From positions 3,062,501-3,126,500 of the forward strand of contig NZ_AP027142.1 in assembly GCF_027925385.1 (NCBI RefSeq): a stretch of 64,000 bases of DNA. Reading direction: 5' to 3'. This stretch comes from Methylocystis iwaonis (lineage in GTDB: Bacteria; Pseudomonadota; Alphaproteobacteria; Rhizobiales; Beijerinckiaceae). Of this stretch, positions 36,909 to 45,509 are shown one piece after another; the stretch's first letter is position 1, and each line of letters starts with the position of its first letter. A program made the position numbers and the translations under genes. The notes beneath the pieces are model-generated. The model was not told where the DNA came from. It ran no database searches and saw only the letters and a list, made by a program, of their open reading frames with translations.

Positions 36909-37346
36909 TCAGTGGCGCGGTTTGCCGCGAGGGCTTTCCTCGCCGCCTTCTTCCTCCTCGCCAGCGCCCTCGCCTTCGGCGCGCTTGCCTTCCTCGATGA
37001 GCTGCTTCACGCGCTGCCCGCCTTTGTGGCCGAGTTCGGAGTATCCCTCAGGACCGAGCTGCTCCTTGCGCGCTTCGCCGCCCATCTTGCCGAGTTCGGA
37101 ATAGCCTTCCGGGCCGAGCTGCTCTTTGCGCGCCTCGCCGCCCTTCTTACCCATTTCCGAATAGCCCTCGTGGCCGAGCTGCTCCTTGCGGACCTCGCCG
37201 CCCATCTTGCCGATCTCGGAATAGCCTTCCGGGCCGAGTTCCTCCTTACGGATCTCGCCGCCCATCTTGCCGGCTTCCTGAACCGTCATCGTGCCCTTGG
37301 ACTTCTCGGTGCCTTTGCCTTGTTCCGTGCCGTGACTGCGTGGCAT
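36909..37346 (-). CDS. Multi-repeat LEA_5/Em-like hydrophilin
   Basis: 145 residues, the first and largest gene of the array. Residues 26-105 are four near-identical 20-residue units of the form [20 protein letters not shown], followed by [17 protein letters not shown] and an acidic tail. This is the repeat of group 1 LEA (Em) proteins and Bacillus GsiB. Expected to be soluble and intrinsically disordered, protecting against water loss. Ribosome site GGGAGGTCAAC before the ATG. Confidence 0.85.
   Translation of the reverse strand: MPRSHGTEQGKGTEKSKGTMTVQEAGKMGGEIRKEELGPEGYSEIGKMGGEVRKEQLGHEGYSEMGKKGGEARKEQLGPEGYSELGKMGGEARKEQLGPEGYSELGHKGGQRVKQLIEEGKRAEGEGAGEEEEGGEESPRGKPRH
37032..37271 (-). 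repeat. Four 60-bp in-frame tandem repeats
   Basis: The DNA encoding the four 20-residue LEA units is itself a tandem array, with units differing at few positions, so copy number can vary by recombination. Confidence 0.85.
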
Positions 37347-37689
37347 GTTGACCTCCCGTTTCCACCGCTGCGCTGGAAGTTTGAGGGCTCTTTCAGCCCC
37401 TGCCGTAGCCGGTCAGCGCATCCTTCCAGCCGAGCAGCCTCTCATCCGGTTGCCACAGCGCCGGCGCTTCAGAGACTGAAACGCCGGTCGCGATCGCCGG
37501 ACGATCGAAGCGATCAGCGCTAGATCGTTTGCGCGGTGAGCATGGGAAGTAAGTACGAATACGTAGCAAGACGTTCATATGGGCAGATCGCCGGCCCCGC
37601 TTCCGCAAGACAGGTTTTTTCTTGTTTGCCAGTATGTTTGCACAGCGCGCCAGCGCGACCTTTTTGCTTGGCCGCGCGTTGAAGGGCGC
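37347..37689. promoter_or_regulatory. Divergent intergenic region, hydrophilin array / ABC exporter
   Basis: 343 bp that must hold the promoters of the minus-strand hydrophilin operon and of the plus-strand ABC exporter. No clear GGAAC/CGTT general-stress (EcfG-type) promoter was found by eye. No gene recognised. Confidence 0.4.
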
Positions 37690-39630
37690 ATGAACCCGAC
37701 AGACGAGCGACTGCACGCCGGCGCAAAACGCACGGTCTACGAACGCGCCTTCTCTTACTTTTCGCCCAATTGGCCCTGGATCGCGACGCTGGTCTTCCTC
37801 ATCGGCGTTTCCGTAGGCGTCGGATTATTGGAAGCCTGGCCGCTTGCAGTGCTCGTGGACTCGGTGCTGACAACGGAGCCAAAAGGCGGCTGGCTGCACG
37901 GCTATTTTCTCGCCGTCCTGCCAGAGGACAAGCCGGGGCAGATTGTCGGCCTCGTCATTATCGGCCTCTCTCTGCAGATCATCGGCTATTCGGCCTGGAT
38001 GGTGCGGATGATGATCAATTTTTACCTGAACTATTGGGGCACCACGCGCGTGCGCGCCGATCTTTTCGGCAAGCTGCAACGGCTCGATCTGGGCTATCAC
38101 CAATCGCGCCCGCTGGGCGACTCCATCTACCGCCTGACCACCGACGCCTTCGGACCGTGGGGCGTCGTCGACATTATGATCGGCACCTCCGTTGCGGCCG
38201 TAACGCTTACCGTCATGACGGCGATACTATTGTCGCGCAGCGCGCCGCTCACTTTCGCAGCCTATGCAGTGGCTCCGCTGATCTTGTGGAGCAACTGGCG
38301 TTTCGGCATGCGCATCCACCAGCGCGCGCTCGAGTCGAAGCAGATCGACGCCGATCTCACCGCGCATATCCAGCAGGCGATGTCGCGCGTGCCGCTGTCG
38401 CAGGCCTTCCGACGCGAGCCCTTCGAGTTCCGCCGCTTCGAGGACGCCGTCGCGCGCAGCGTAAAGGCGCTATTGCGACTGAACTGGCAGGAGCAGCTCT
38501 ATCCGCTCGCGCGCGACATTATCCTCTCGATCGGCGGCGCGATCATTCTCGGCTATGGCGGTTGGCTCGTGTATCACGACCAGTTTCTCGCGCCGACGCC
38601 GGACGGCATGACGGTCGGGGCGCTGATCATTTTCATGGATTATTTGCGTAAGCTTTGGGACCCTCTGAAATGGCTCGCCGAGTTTTTCTCGAAAATTCGC
38701 ACATTCGAAGCCGCCGCACGGCGTGTGTTTTTCGTCCTGGACGAGCCTGAAGCGATCAAGGACAGGCCCGACGCGCAACCGCTGCCGCCGCGCCCGCGGC
38801 GTCTCTCTTTCGACCATGTTTCCTTCGCCTATCGGCGCGACTGCCCGGTGCTGTCGGACATCACGGCCACAGTCGCGCCGGGCGAGATGGTCGCTTTTGT
38901 TGGGCCGAGCGGCGTTGGCAAAAGCTCGCTGCTCAAATTGATGCTGCGTTTTCACGATCCGTCTCGCGGCGCCGTGCGGCTCGACGGCCTCGACATACGC
39001 CGAGCGCGTCTCGTCGATCTGCGCGCGCATTTCGCCTTCGTGACGCAAGACAATCTCGTGCTTCCGACAAGCGTCGCCGAGAACATCGCCTATGGAAGGC
39101 CGTCGGCGAGCAACGCGGATATCGAAGACGCGGCGGCGCTCGCGGGCGCGACGGAGTTCATCGACGCGCTCCCGGAGGGTTACGACACAGTGCTCAGCGA
39201 AGGGGGCGCCAATCTCTCCGGCGGCCAACGACAGCGCCTCGCGATTGCAAGAGCGCTCGTGAGCCAAGCGCCCTTCCTCGTCCTCGACGAGCCGACGAGC
39301 GCGCTCGATCCCGAAAACGAGCTGCGGCTGATCGACACCCTGCACCGCCTCAAGAGACGTCGCACCGTCCTGCTCGTCACCCATCGGCTCGATTCAGTCG
39401 TGGACTGCGATCAGGTCTTTGCGATGCACGCCGGGCGGATCGTCGAAACTGGCACGCATGCGCAGCTTCTGGCGCAGGGCGGCGCCTATGCGCGGCTCTG
39501 GCGCCGGCAGACAGACGACAAGGCCGCTCGCCGCGCTAAACGCGGCGCCGGCGCTGGGCGCAAAGGCCGGGACGCCAAAGTTGCGACGGCCGAACAAGAA
39601 GTTGCTGCCAAAGTCTATAGAACTAGTTGA
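37690..39630 (+). CDS. ABC exporter, fused permease and ATPase (MsbA/McjD type)
   Basis: A 646-residue half-transporter from the ATG at 37690. About six membrane helices lie in residues 25-330 (LVFLIGVSVGVGLLEAWPLA, IVGLVIIGLSLQIIGYSAW and others). The ATPase domain has Walker A GPSGVGKSS, signature LSGGQRQR and Walker B LVLDEPTSALD, then the switch VTHRL. It exports a lipid, peptide or drug; the substrate is unknown. The C-terminus ends in a basic tail. An ArsR-type regulator follows 34 bp later on the same strand. Confidence 0.9.
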   Translation: MNPTDERLHAGAKRTVYERAFSYFSPNWPWIATLVFLIGVSVGVGLLEAWPLAVLVDSVLTTEPKGGWLHGYFLAVLPEDKPGQIVGLVIIGLSLQIIGYSAWMVRMMINFYLNYWGTTRVRADLFGKLQRLDLGYHQSRPLGDSIYRLTTDAFGPWGVVDIMIGTSVAAVTLTVMTAILLSRSAPLTFAAYAVAPLILWSNWRFGMRIHQRALESKQIDADLTAHIQQAMSRVPLSQAFRREPFEFRRFEDAVARSVKALLRLNWQEQLYPLARDIILSIGGAIILGYGGWLVYHDQFLAPTPDGMTVGALIIFMDYLRKLWDPLKWLAEFFSKIRTFEAAARRVFFVLDEPEAIKDRPDAQPLPPRPRRLSFDHVSFAYRRDCPVLSDITATVAPGEMVAFVGPSGVGKSSLLKLMLRFHDPSRGAVRLDGLDIRRARLVDLRAHFAFVTQDNLVLPTSVAENIAYGRPSASNADIEDAAALAGATEFIDALPEGYDTVLSEGGANLSGGQRQRLAIARALVSQAPFLVLDEPTSALDPENELRLIDTLHRLKRRRTVLLVTHRLDSVVDCDQVFAMHAGRIVETGTHAQLLAQGGAYARLWRRQTDDKAARRAKRGAGAGRKGRDAKVATAEQEVAAKVYRTS

Positions 39631-39638
39631 CTATAGTC
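39615..39638. promoter_or_regulatory. AT-rich palindromes before the ArsR gene
   Basis: AACTAGTT at 39621-39628 and GACTATAGTC at 39629-39638 are perfect palindromes with a second CTATAG at 39615, straddling the ABC exporter stop. They could be the operator of the ArsR-type regulator. Confidence 0.35.
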
Positions 39639-39664
39639 CGAATTGGCGCTAGCACTGCGTCAAC

Positions 39665-40087
39665 ATGGCTTTTTCAGAACGCGATCTGCGCGCTGACCAG
39701 CAAGGGGCCACGCATATGACGCTTCAGGATCTCACGCTTTTGCCGAAACCCCAGAGGACAGCCAGAAGCTCGACGTCGAAACCGCAAGCCGACGTCATCC
39801 AGGCCCTTATCCCCAAGGCCGAGGAGGCCGAGCATTTTCTGAAGGCGATCGCCAATGCGCATCGGCTCATGGTTTTGTGTGAGCTTCATAAGGGCGAGAT
39901 TTGCGTCACAGATTTGCAGGAGGCCGTTGGGCTGAGCCAATCCGCGCTCTCGCAGCACCTCGCGAGATTGCGGCAAGACGGCCTTGTGACGACGCGGCGC
40001 GACTCTCGCACAATCTATTATTCGCTCGCGGACGAGCGCGTGCAACGCGTGATCGCGCTGCTGCACGACGTCTTTTGCGGGAGATAA
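39665..40087 (+). CDS. ArsR/SmtB-family transcriptional regulator
   Basis: 140 residues, or 123 if translation starts at the ATG at 39716. Winged helix: EEAEHFLKAIANAHRLMVLC, ELHKGEICVTDLQEAVGLSQ, SALSQHLARLRQDGLVTTRR. The recognition helix is followed by the TRRDSRTIYYSL wing. Cysteines in MVLCEL and GEICVTD, and one near the C-terminus (DVFCGR), recall BigR/YgaV sulfur-sensing members, but the ligand is not established. Confidence 0.88.
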   Translation: MAFSERDLRADQQGATHMTLQDLTLLPKPQRTARSSTSKPQADVIQALIPKAEEAEHFLKAIANAHRLMVLCELHKGEICVTDLQEAVGLSQSALSQHLARLRQDGLVTTRRDSRTIYYSLADERVQRVIALLHDVFCGR

Positions 40088-40149
40088 TTATGCAGGCGCG
40101 CGGCGACGCGACGCCGGACACTTAATCGCTTCTGCATCTCGCAGGCTTT

Positions 40150-40255
40150 TGTCATTCCCGGCTGGCTGAAAGCCAGACCGGGAATCCAGAGCCACAAGAA
40201 CGCAGGTTTTGCTCTGGATTCCCGATCGCTCGCTTTGCGAGCGTCGGGAATGACA
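40150..40255. repeat. Family B palindromic repeat, copy 3
   Basis: TGTCATTCCCGGCTGGCTG at the left, GCGAGCGTCGGGAATGACA at the right. Follows the ArsR gene. Confidence 0.85.
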
Positions 40256-40279
40256 GCGAGCCGACCAGCGGATTTCGTA

Positions 40280-40612
40280 TCAGTGATGGATGGGCGCCTT
40301 CAGCCCCTCGAGTTGCTCGAGCGACAAGCGGAAGAGTCCGCGTGCGCCGCAGCGCGTCTGGAACTTGTCTCCGGCGTGGGCGCAAAGCCGCTTGAACCAT
40401 TCGTCCTTATCCATGAAGTCGGGGCATTCGGCGATTTCCCAAACCTTGCCGTCGGGCCGGAAGCGCACATGGATCAAAACAGTCGCGTCTTGAAGAGCGA
40501 CGCCACTCGAAAAAGCGTTGGGTTGCTCTTCGGCCGGGGCGGCGCCGGGAAGCGTTTGCGTGGACTTCAAGGCGCGTTGTTCAACCAGATCGGTCATGGA
40601 TCGTTCCGTCAT
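40280..40612 (-). CDS. Uncharacterised 110-residue protein
   Basis: From the ATG at 40612 (MTERSMTDLVEQRALKSTQT); a second Met five codons later is possible. After a flexible start, the globular part VLIHVRFRPDGKVWEIAECP and DKDEWFKRLCAHAGDKFQTR contains three cysteines. No family recognised, no signal peptide, no operon partner. Confidence 0.6.
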   Translation of the reverse strand: MTERSMTDLVEQRALKSTQTLPGAAPAEEQPNAFSSGVALQDATVLIHVRFRPDGKVWEIAECPDFMDKDEWFKRLCAHAGDKFQTRCGARGLFRLSLEQLEGLKAPIHH

Positions 40613-40797
40613 GTAGGTTGCGCGCCGATGGTTTAAGAGAGCAGCGTCCGATCTTCTCTCCCGGCCCAGCTTTGGAGGCCGCCCGCCAGCGCTATATAGA
40701 CACGCAACATAGTGGCGCATGTCCGAGATTTAGCCAAGCGGGCGGAGCGCTCAAATATTGAGCTTTTTATAATAGTTCCAAGAAGAAGCCGCGCCGG

Positions 40798-42420
40798 TCA
40801 ATCGTGTAATCCCGGCGCTTCATAGCCCGCGCGCGCAACATATTCCGTATAGCCGCCATCATATTTGTGAACGCCCTCGGGCGTCAGCTCGAGAACGCGA
40901 TTTGAAAGCGCCCCCAGGAAGCGGCGATCATGCGAGACGAACAGCATCGCGCCCTCATATTCGGCGAGCGCGGCGATGAGCATCTCTTTTGTCGCGAGAT
41001 CGAGATGGTTCGTGGGCTCGTCGAGCACGAGGAAATTCGGCGGATCGTACAGCATCTTGGCCATGACGAGCCGCGCCTTCTCCCCGCCAGAGAGAAAATT
41101 GCACTTCTTCTCCGCGTCGTCGCCGGAAAAGCCGAAACAGCCGGCGAGCGTGCGCAGCGACCCCTGCCCCGCCTGCGGAAAAGTGTATTCCAGCTCCTCG
41201 AAAACCGTGCGGTCGCCGTCGAGAAGCTCCATGGCGTGCTGGGCGAAGTAACCCATTTTCACGCTGGCGCCGATCGTCACCGCGCCGTCGTCCGGCTGCG
41301 CCGCGCCTGCGATGAGTTTCAGAAGCGTCGACTTCCCCGCCCCGTTGACGCCCATCACGGCCCAGCGCTCCTTACGGCGCACCGCGAAATCGAGCCCTTC
41401 ATAGATGCGCCGGCTGCCGTAGCTCTTGTGCACGCTCTTCAACGTCGCAACATCCTCTCCCGAGCGCGGCGCCGGCCGGAATTCGAAGAGAATGGTCTGG
41501 CGGCGCTTCGGCGGCTCGATCTTCTCGATCTTGTCGAGCTTCTTCACGCGGCTCTGCACCTGCGCCGCATGCGAGGCGCGCGCTTTAAAGCGCTCGATGA
41601 ATTTGATCTCCTTGGCGAGCATCGCCTGCTGACGCTCGAATTGCGCCTGCTGCTGCTTTTCGTTGAGCGCACGCTGCTGCTCGTAGAACTCATAGTCGCC
41701 GGAATAGGTGTTCAGCGCGCCGCCGTCGATCTCAATGACCTTATCGACGATGCGATTCATGAATTCGCGATCATGCGAGGTCATGAGCAACGCGCCCTCG
41801 TAGCCTTTCAGAAACGCCTCGAGCCAGATGAGGCTTTCGATGTCGAGATGGTTGCTCGGCTCGTCGAGCAGCATGGCGTCCGGACGCATGAGCAGGATGC
41901 GGGCGAGCGCGACGCGCATCTTCCATCCGCCGGACAGCGCGCCGACGTCGCCGTCCATCATCTCCTGGCTGAAATTGAGGCCGGCGAGGACCTCGCGCGC
42001 GCGCCCGTCCAACGCATAGCCGTCGAGCTCCTCGAAGCGGCCCTGCACTTCCCCATAGCGTTCGATGATCGCGTCCATATCGTCGGCGCGGTCGGGATCG
42101 GCCATGGCGGCCTCGAGCTCCCGCAGCTCAGCGGCGACGATGCTGACGGGCCCCGCCCCGTCCATCACCTCGGCCACCGCGCTGCGGCCCGACATTTCGC
42201 CGACCTCCTGATTAAAATAGCCGATCGTCACGCCGCGATCGGTCGAGACCTGGCCTTCGTCCGGCAGCTCGCGGCCCGAGATCATCCGAAAGAGCGTCGT
42301 CTTGCCCGCGCCGTTCGGGCCGACGAGACCGGCTTTTTCCCCTTTCAGGAGCGCCGCGGACGCCTCGACGAAGAGAATCTGGGAGCCGTTCTGCTTACTG
42401 ATGTTTTCCAGGCGAATCAT
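40798..42420 (-). CDS. ABC-F family ATPase (YbiT/Uup type)
   Basis: A 540-residue soluble protein with two ABC ATPase domains and no membrane segment, as in ribosome-associated ABC-F factors. Walker A motifs GPNGAGKTT and GVNGAGKST, signatures LSGGWKMR and LSGGEKAR, Walker B MLLDEPSNHLD and LVLDEPTNHLD, joined by a charged linker (EFYEQQRALNEKQQQAQFER). ABC-F proteins act at the ribosomal E site during translation. ATG at 42420; five codons upstream are a less likely start. Confidence 0.92.
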   Translation of the reverse strand: MIRLENISKQNGSQILFVEASAALLKGEKAGLVGPNGAGKTTLFRMISGRELPDEGQVSTDRGVTIGYFNQEVGEMSGRSAVAEVMDGAGPVSIVAAELRELEAAMADPDRADDMDAIIERYGEVQGRFEELDGYALDGRAREVLAGLNFSQEMMDGDVGALSGGWKMRVALARILLMRPDAMLLDEPSNHLDIESLIWLEAFLKGYEGALLMTSHDREFMNRIVDKVIEIDGGALNTYSGDYEFYEQQRALNEKQQQAQFERQQAMLAKEIKFIERFKARASHAAQVQSRVKKLDKIEKIEPPKRRQTILFEFRPAPRSGEDVATLKSVHKSYGSRRIYEGLDFAVRRKERWAVMGVNGAGKSTLLKLIAGAAQPDDGAVTIGASVKMGYFAQHAMELLDGDRTVFEELEYTFPQAGQGSLRTLAGCFGFSGDDAEKKCNFLSGGEKARLVMAKMLYDPPNFLVLDEPTNHLDLATKEMLIAALAEYEGAMLFVSHDRRFLGALSNRVLELTPEGVHKYDGGYTEYVARAGYEAPGLHD

Positions 42421-42518
42421 AGGGGCCCTTGTCACGGAGGGAGCTGTGGCGACTTACGACGCCGCAGCCTTTCCGAATGAAAGCGGGCCCGTCAGAAGCT
42501 GGGAGCGCGGTTTTACGC

Positions 42519-42944
42519 CTAAAACCGCCGCCCCGGCGGCGCGGGATGGCAGGTCAGAACGGCGATCTCGTCGCCGTTATCGTATTTCATTTCGCCGCGC
42601 GCGACGTCAAGTGTGTTGCGCACATGCTGCTCGCGGCATTTTTTGGCGCCGTCCTCCATGCAGAGCCGATCCGTGCCGAAGGTGACGAGGCTCTTATCGA
42701 GGCCCATCACATAGACGACCTTCTCCTTGCGCCCGTATTTGTCCGGCCCCGAAATATAGGAGTCGCCCTGCTTATATTCCTCGGCGACGCCTTCGCCCCA
42801 CATGATCTGCAAAAACTGCCGGTCGGTGTCGATATCGACCATCGCTGTCTGGTTCGACCGCGCGCAATCGAGATGAATTTCGGTGGCGCCAGCCGCCGCC
42901 GGGACGAGCGCACAGCAAATGGCGTAAGCGAAAGTCTTGCCCAT
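42519..42944 (-). CDS. Uncharacterised periplasmic protein
   Basis: 141 residues from the ATG at 42944. Signal peptide MGKTFAYAICCALVPAAAGA; the mature part carries four cysteines (DCARSNQ, RLCMEDGAKKC, LTCHPAPP), which suggests disulfides. No family recognised. Downstream of the small membrane protein by 20 bp, both on the minus strand. Confidence 0.65.
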   Translation of the reverse strand: MGKTFAYAICCALVPAAAGATEIHLDCARSNQTAMVDIDTDRQFLQIMWGEGVAEEYKQGDSYISGPDKYGRKEKVVYVMGLDKSLVTFGTDRLCMEDGAKKCREQHVRNTLDVARGEMKYDNGDEIAVLTCHPAPPGRRF

Positions 42945-42964
42945 CGCGATTTCCCCTCGCCGAC

Positions 42965-43174
42965 CTATTTGCCTTCCAGATTTTGCTTCTGCTCCAGGCA
43001 GCCGTCGAGCTGCGCGCGGCTCAGCTCCCAATAGGAGGCGCCGCAGAGGGCCTGATAGCGGCTGCTGTTGAAGAAGGACCAGAGATTATAGGCGCCGAGA
43101 AGCAGCGCGAGAACGAATGCAACTTTCCAAATCGTGTTGAAGCGCGTGATCGGGTCGGCTTCTGGCTTCGTCAT
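42965..43174 (-). CDS. Small single-helix membrane protein
   Basis: 69 residues from the ATG at 43174, chosen because GGAGG lies six bases before it; an ATG at 43186 contains that ribosome site and is less likely. One membrane helix (WKVAFVLALLLGAYNLW), then ALCGASYWELSRAQLDGCLE with two cysteines. It ends the efflux cluster. Function unknown. Confidence 0.65.
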   Translation of the reverse strand: MTKPEADPITRFNTIWKVAFVLALLLGAYNLWSFFNSSRYQALCGASYWELSRAQLDGCLEQKQNLEGK

Positions 43175-43217
43175 GACTGCCTCCATGGTCTCAATGTTAG
43201 GCGTCCGCGGCCGTCCG

Positions 43218-44399
43218 TCAATCCAGCGTCTGGCGGAAGCGCATGACGGCAATGCTCATTGCGACAAGCGCGAACAGCGCCAAAGCGCCGGCATCCGTCG
43301 CAAGATCGACGAAGCCCGAGCCTTTCAACATCACGGCGCGCACGATTCGCAGAAAATGAGTGAGCGGCAGCGCCTCGCCGATATATTGCGCCCAGACCGG
43401 CATGCCATAGAAGGGAAAGAGGAAGCCCGAGAGCAACATGCTCGGCAGGAAGAAAAAGAAGGTCATCTGAATCGCCTGGAGCTGATTCTCGGCGATGGTC
43501 GAAAGCGTGTAGCCCATCGACAGATTGGCGACGATGAAAAGCAGCGTCAGCGGCACGAGCACGAAGAGCGAGCCGACGATGGGCACTTGAAAGAGAAAGC
43601 GCGCAACGATCAGAATCGTCGCCATTTGGACGGCGCCAACCAAAACATAGGGCGTGATCTTGCCGAGCATGATTTCGACGGGCTTGACCGGCATGGCGAG
43701 CAGCGCTTCCATCGTCCCGCGCTCCGTCTCACGCGTGACGGACAGCGCCGTATAGATCAGCATCGTCATGGTGAGGATGGTGCCGATGAGCCCAGGCACA
43801 ATATTGCGGCGCGCCTCGCCTGCCGGATTGTAGCGGCGCTGCACTTGCAAATCGAAGGGCGGCGCATTTTGAGCGAGTGACGCGAGCGGTCCGGTAAGCT
43901 CGCGATCGAGCGCTTGATTGGCGGCGCCGGCGGCCGCCGCAACGGCGCCGATGGTCGCCGTGGGGTCTGTGGCGTCGGCAATGACAAGGAGTGAAGGGCG
44001 TTCGCCGCGCACCAGCCGGCGCGAGAAATCCGGCGGGATCTGGATGACGAAGAGCGCGCGGTTGGAAAGGATCAACGCATCGGCGTCCTCCTCTCCCTTC
44101 GCGACATATTTGACGTCGAAATAGTCTGTCGCCCGCAAAGCGCCGAGGAGCGCGCGCGCAATCGGGCTGTCGTCGCTCATCAGCACTGCAGTAGGCAAAT
44201 GCTTTGGGTCCGTGTTGATCGCAAAGCCGAAGAGCAGCAATTGCATGAGCGGAATGCCCACGATCATGCCGAGCGTCGGCCGATCGCGGCGGAGCTGGAT
44301 GAACTCTTTCACGAACATGGCGACGAGCCGCTGCCAGGATTGCGCGAGGCGCCCCCGCCGCGCGGGCCGCGCATCCATGTGTCTCGGCGCTTGCGTCAT
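43218..44399 (-). CDS. ABC-2 type permease (YbhR/YhhJ-like)
   Basis: 393 residues: one N-terminal helix (LGMIVGIPLMQLLLFGFAIN), a long periplasmic region, and five C-terminal helices with TRETERGTMEALLAMPVKPV, the mark of ABC-2 exporters. Overlaps the ATPase gene by four bases. With the HlyD protein upstream it forms a YbhFSR-like efflux complex; drug or ion substrate unknown. Confidence 0.9.
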   Translation of the reverse strand: MTQAPRHMDARPARRGRLAQSWQRLVAMFVKEFIQLRRDRPTLGMIVGIPLMQLLLFGFAINTDPKHLPTAVLMSDDSPIARALLGALRATDYFDVKYVAKGEEDADALILSNRALFVIQIPPDFSRRLVRGERPSLLVIADATDPTATIGAVAAAAGAANQALDRELTGPLASLAQNAPPFDLQVQRRYNPAGEARRNIVPGLIGTILTMTMLIYTALSVTRETERGTMEALLAMPVKPVEIMLGKITPYVLVGAVQMATILIVARFLFQVPIVGSLFVLVPLTLLFIVANLSMGYTLSTIAENQLQAIQMTFFFFLPSMLLSGFLFPFYGMPVWAQYIGEALPLTHFLRIVRAVMLKGSGFVDLATDAGALALFALVAMSIAVMRFRQTLD

Positions 44400-45331
44400 T
44401 GGCCGTTCCGGTGGTTGCGCGTCATCAGATCGATGAAGACATCCTCCAGCGTCGGCTTGTCATGCGTCCAGCGATGGCTCGCGTTGGCGTAGCGCGCGGC
44501 GACCGCCTCCATCGCGCCGGCATCGCGACCGCCGACATGCAGGGCCGCGCCAAAACGCGCCACCATGTCGACGCCCGGCGCATGTTTCAATTCAGCGGCC
44601 AAAGCGTCGAGCCCTTCGCCGGTGACGACATAGGTCGTGAGCCCTGCGTTGCGGATAATGTCCTCGATCGTGCCCGAGACCAGCAGTTTCCCATCGAGAA
44701 TATAAGCGATCTCGTGACAGCGCTCGGCCTCGTCCATGTAATGCGTCGAGACGAGCACGGTCAGGCCTTCATTGGCGAGATGGTGGATCTCGTCCCAGAA
44801 ATCGCGGCGCGCTTTCGGATCGACGCCAGCCGTCGGCTCGTCCAGCAGAAGCAGCGACGGCCCCGGCAGAATGCAGGCGCCAAGCGCCAGCCGCTGCTTC
44901 CAGCCGCCGGAGAGCTCGCCCGCGAGCTGCCCCGCCCGCGCCGTGAGCCCAAGCCGCTCCAGCGCCGCCTGCGCCATGTCTTCCGGCGCTTCGAGACCAT
45001 AGATGCGCGCGACGAATTCAAGGTTCTCACGGATGGTGAGGTCGCGATACAGCGAGAAGCCCTGGGTCATGTAGCCGACTTGGCGCTTGATCTCGTCCTG
45101 CTGCGTGCGGATGTCGAGGCCGAGGCAACGCCCCTCGCCGCCATCGGGCGTCAACAGGCCGCACAGCATGCGGATCGTCGTCGTCTTGCCGCTGCCATTG
45201 GGTCCGAGAAAGCCCTGTATGTGGCCACGCCGCACGCGCAGGGTGAAATTATCGACGACTTTCTTCTCCCCAAAGATTTTGGTGAGGCCCGAGACGTCGA
45301 TCGCAATGTCGGGCGAGGCTGGTTCTGTCAT
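44396..45331 (-). CDS. ABC transporter ATPase (YbhF-like)
   Basis: A 311-residue single ABC domain. Walker A GPNGSGKTT, signature LSGGWKQR, Walker B LLLDEPTAGVDPKAR, switch STHYMDEAERC. The C-terminal third is the DUF4162-like extension of ABC-2 ATPases. Couples to the permease it overlaps. Confidence 0.93.
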   Translation of the reverse strand: MTEPASPDIAIDVSGLTKIFGEKKVVDNFTLRVRRGHIQGFLGPNGSGKTTTIRMLCGLLTPDGGEGRCLGLDIRTQQDEIKRQVGYMTQGFSLYRDLTIRENLEFVARIYGLEAPEDMAQAALERLGLTARAGQLAGELSGGWKQRLALGACILPGPSLLLLDEPTAGVDPKARRDFWDEIHHLANEGLTVLVSTHYMDEAERCHEIAYILDGKLLVSGTIEDIIRNAGLTTYVVTGEGLDALAAELKHAPGVDMVARFGAALHVGGRDAGAMEAVAARYANASHRWTHDKPTLEDVFIDLMTRNHRNGQ

Positions 45332-45350
45332 CGGCCGCCTGCCTGTCAGT

Positions 45351-45467
45351 CGTCATGGCCGGGCTTGTCCCGGCCATCCACGCCCCGAAGCTGCAAAAAC
45401 CTTGATGACATGGCGACCGCGCTGCGGCTGCCTCGCGTGGATGCCCGGCACAAGGCCGGGCATGACG
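45351..45467. repeat. Family C palindromic repeat, copy 4 (full)
   Basis: CGTCATGGCCGGGCTTGTCC at the left, GCACAAGGCCGGGCATGACG at the right. It separates the HlyD gene from its ATPase gene within an apparent operon. Confidence 0.85.
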
Positions 45468-45509
45468 CCGAGAGATTTCCGGCGATAACCAAAGACCGTT
45501 GCGGCTTTC

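Noticed and set aside
40930..42480. 516-codon frame antisense to the ABC-F gene
   Set aside because: A shadow of the ABC-F reading frame, with no recognisable domain.
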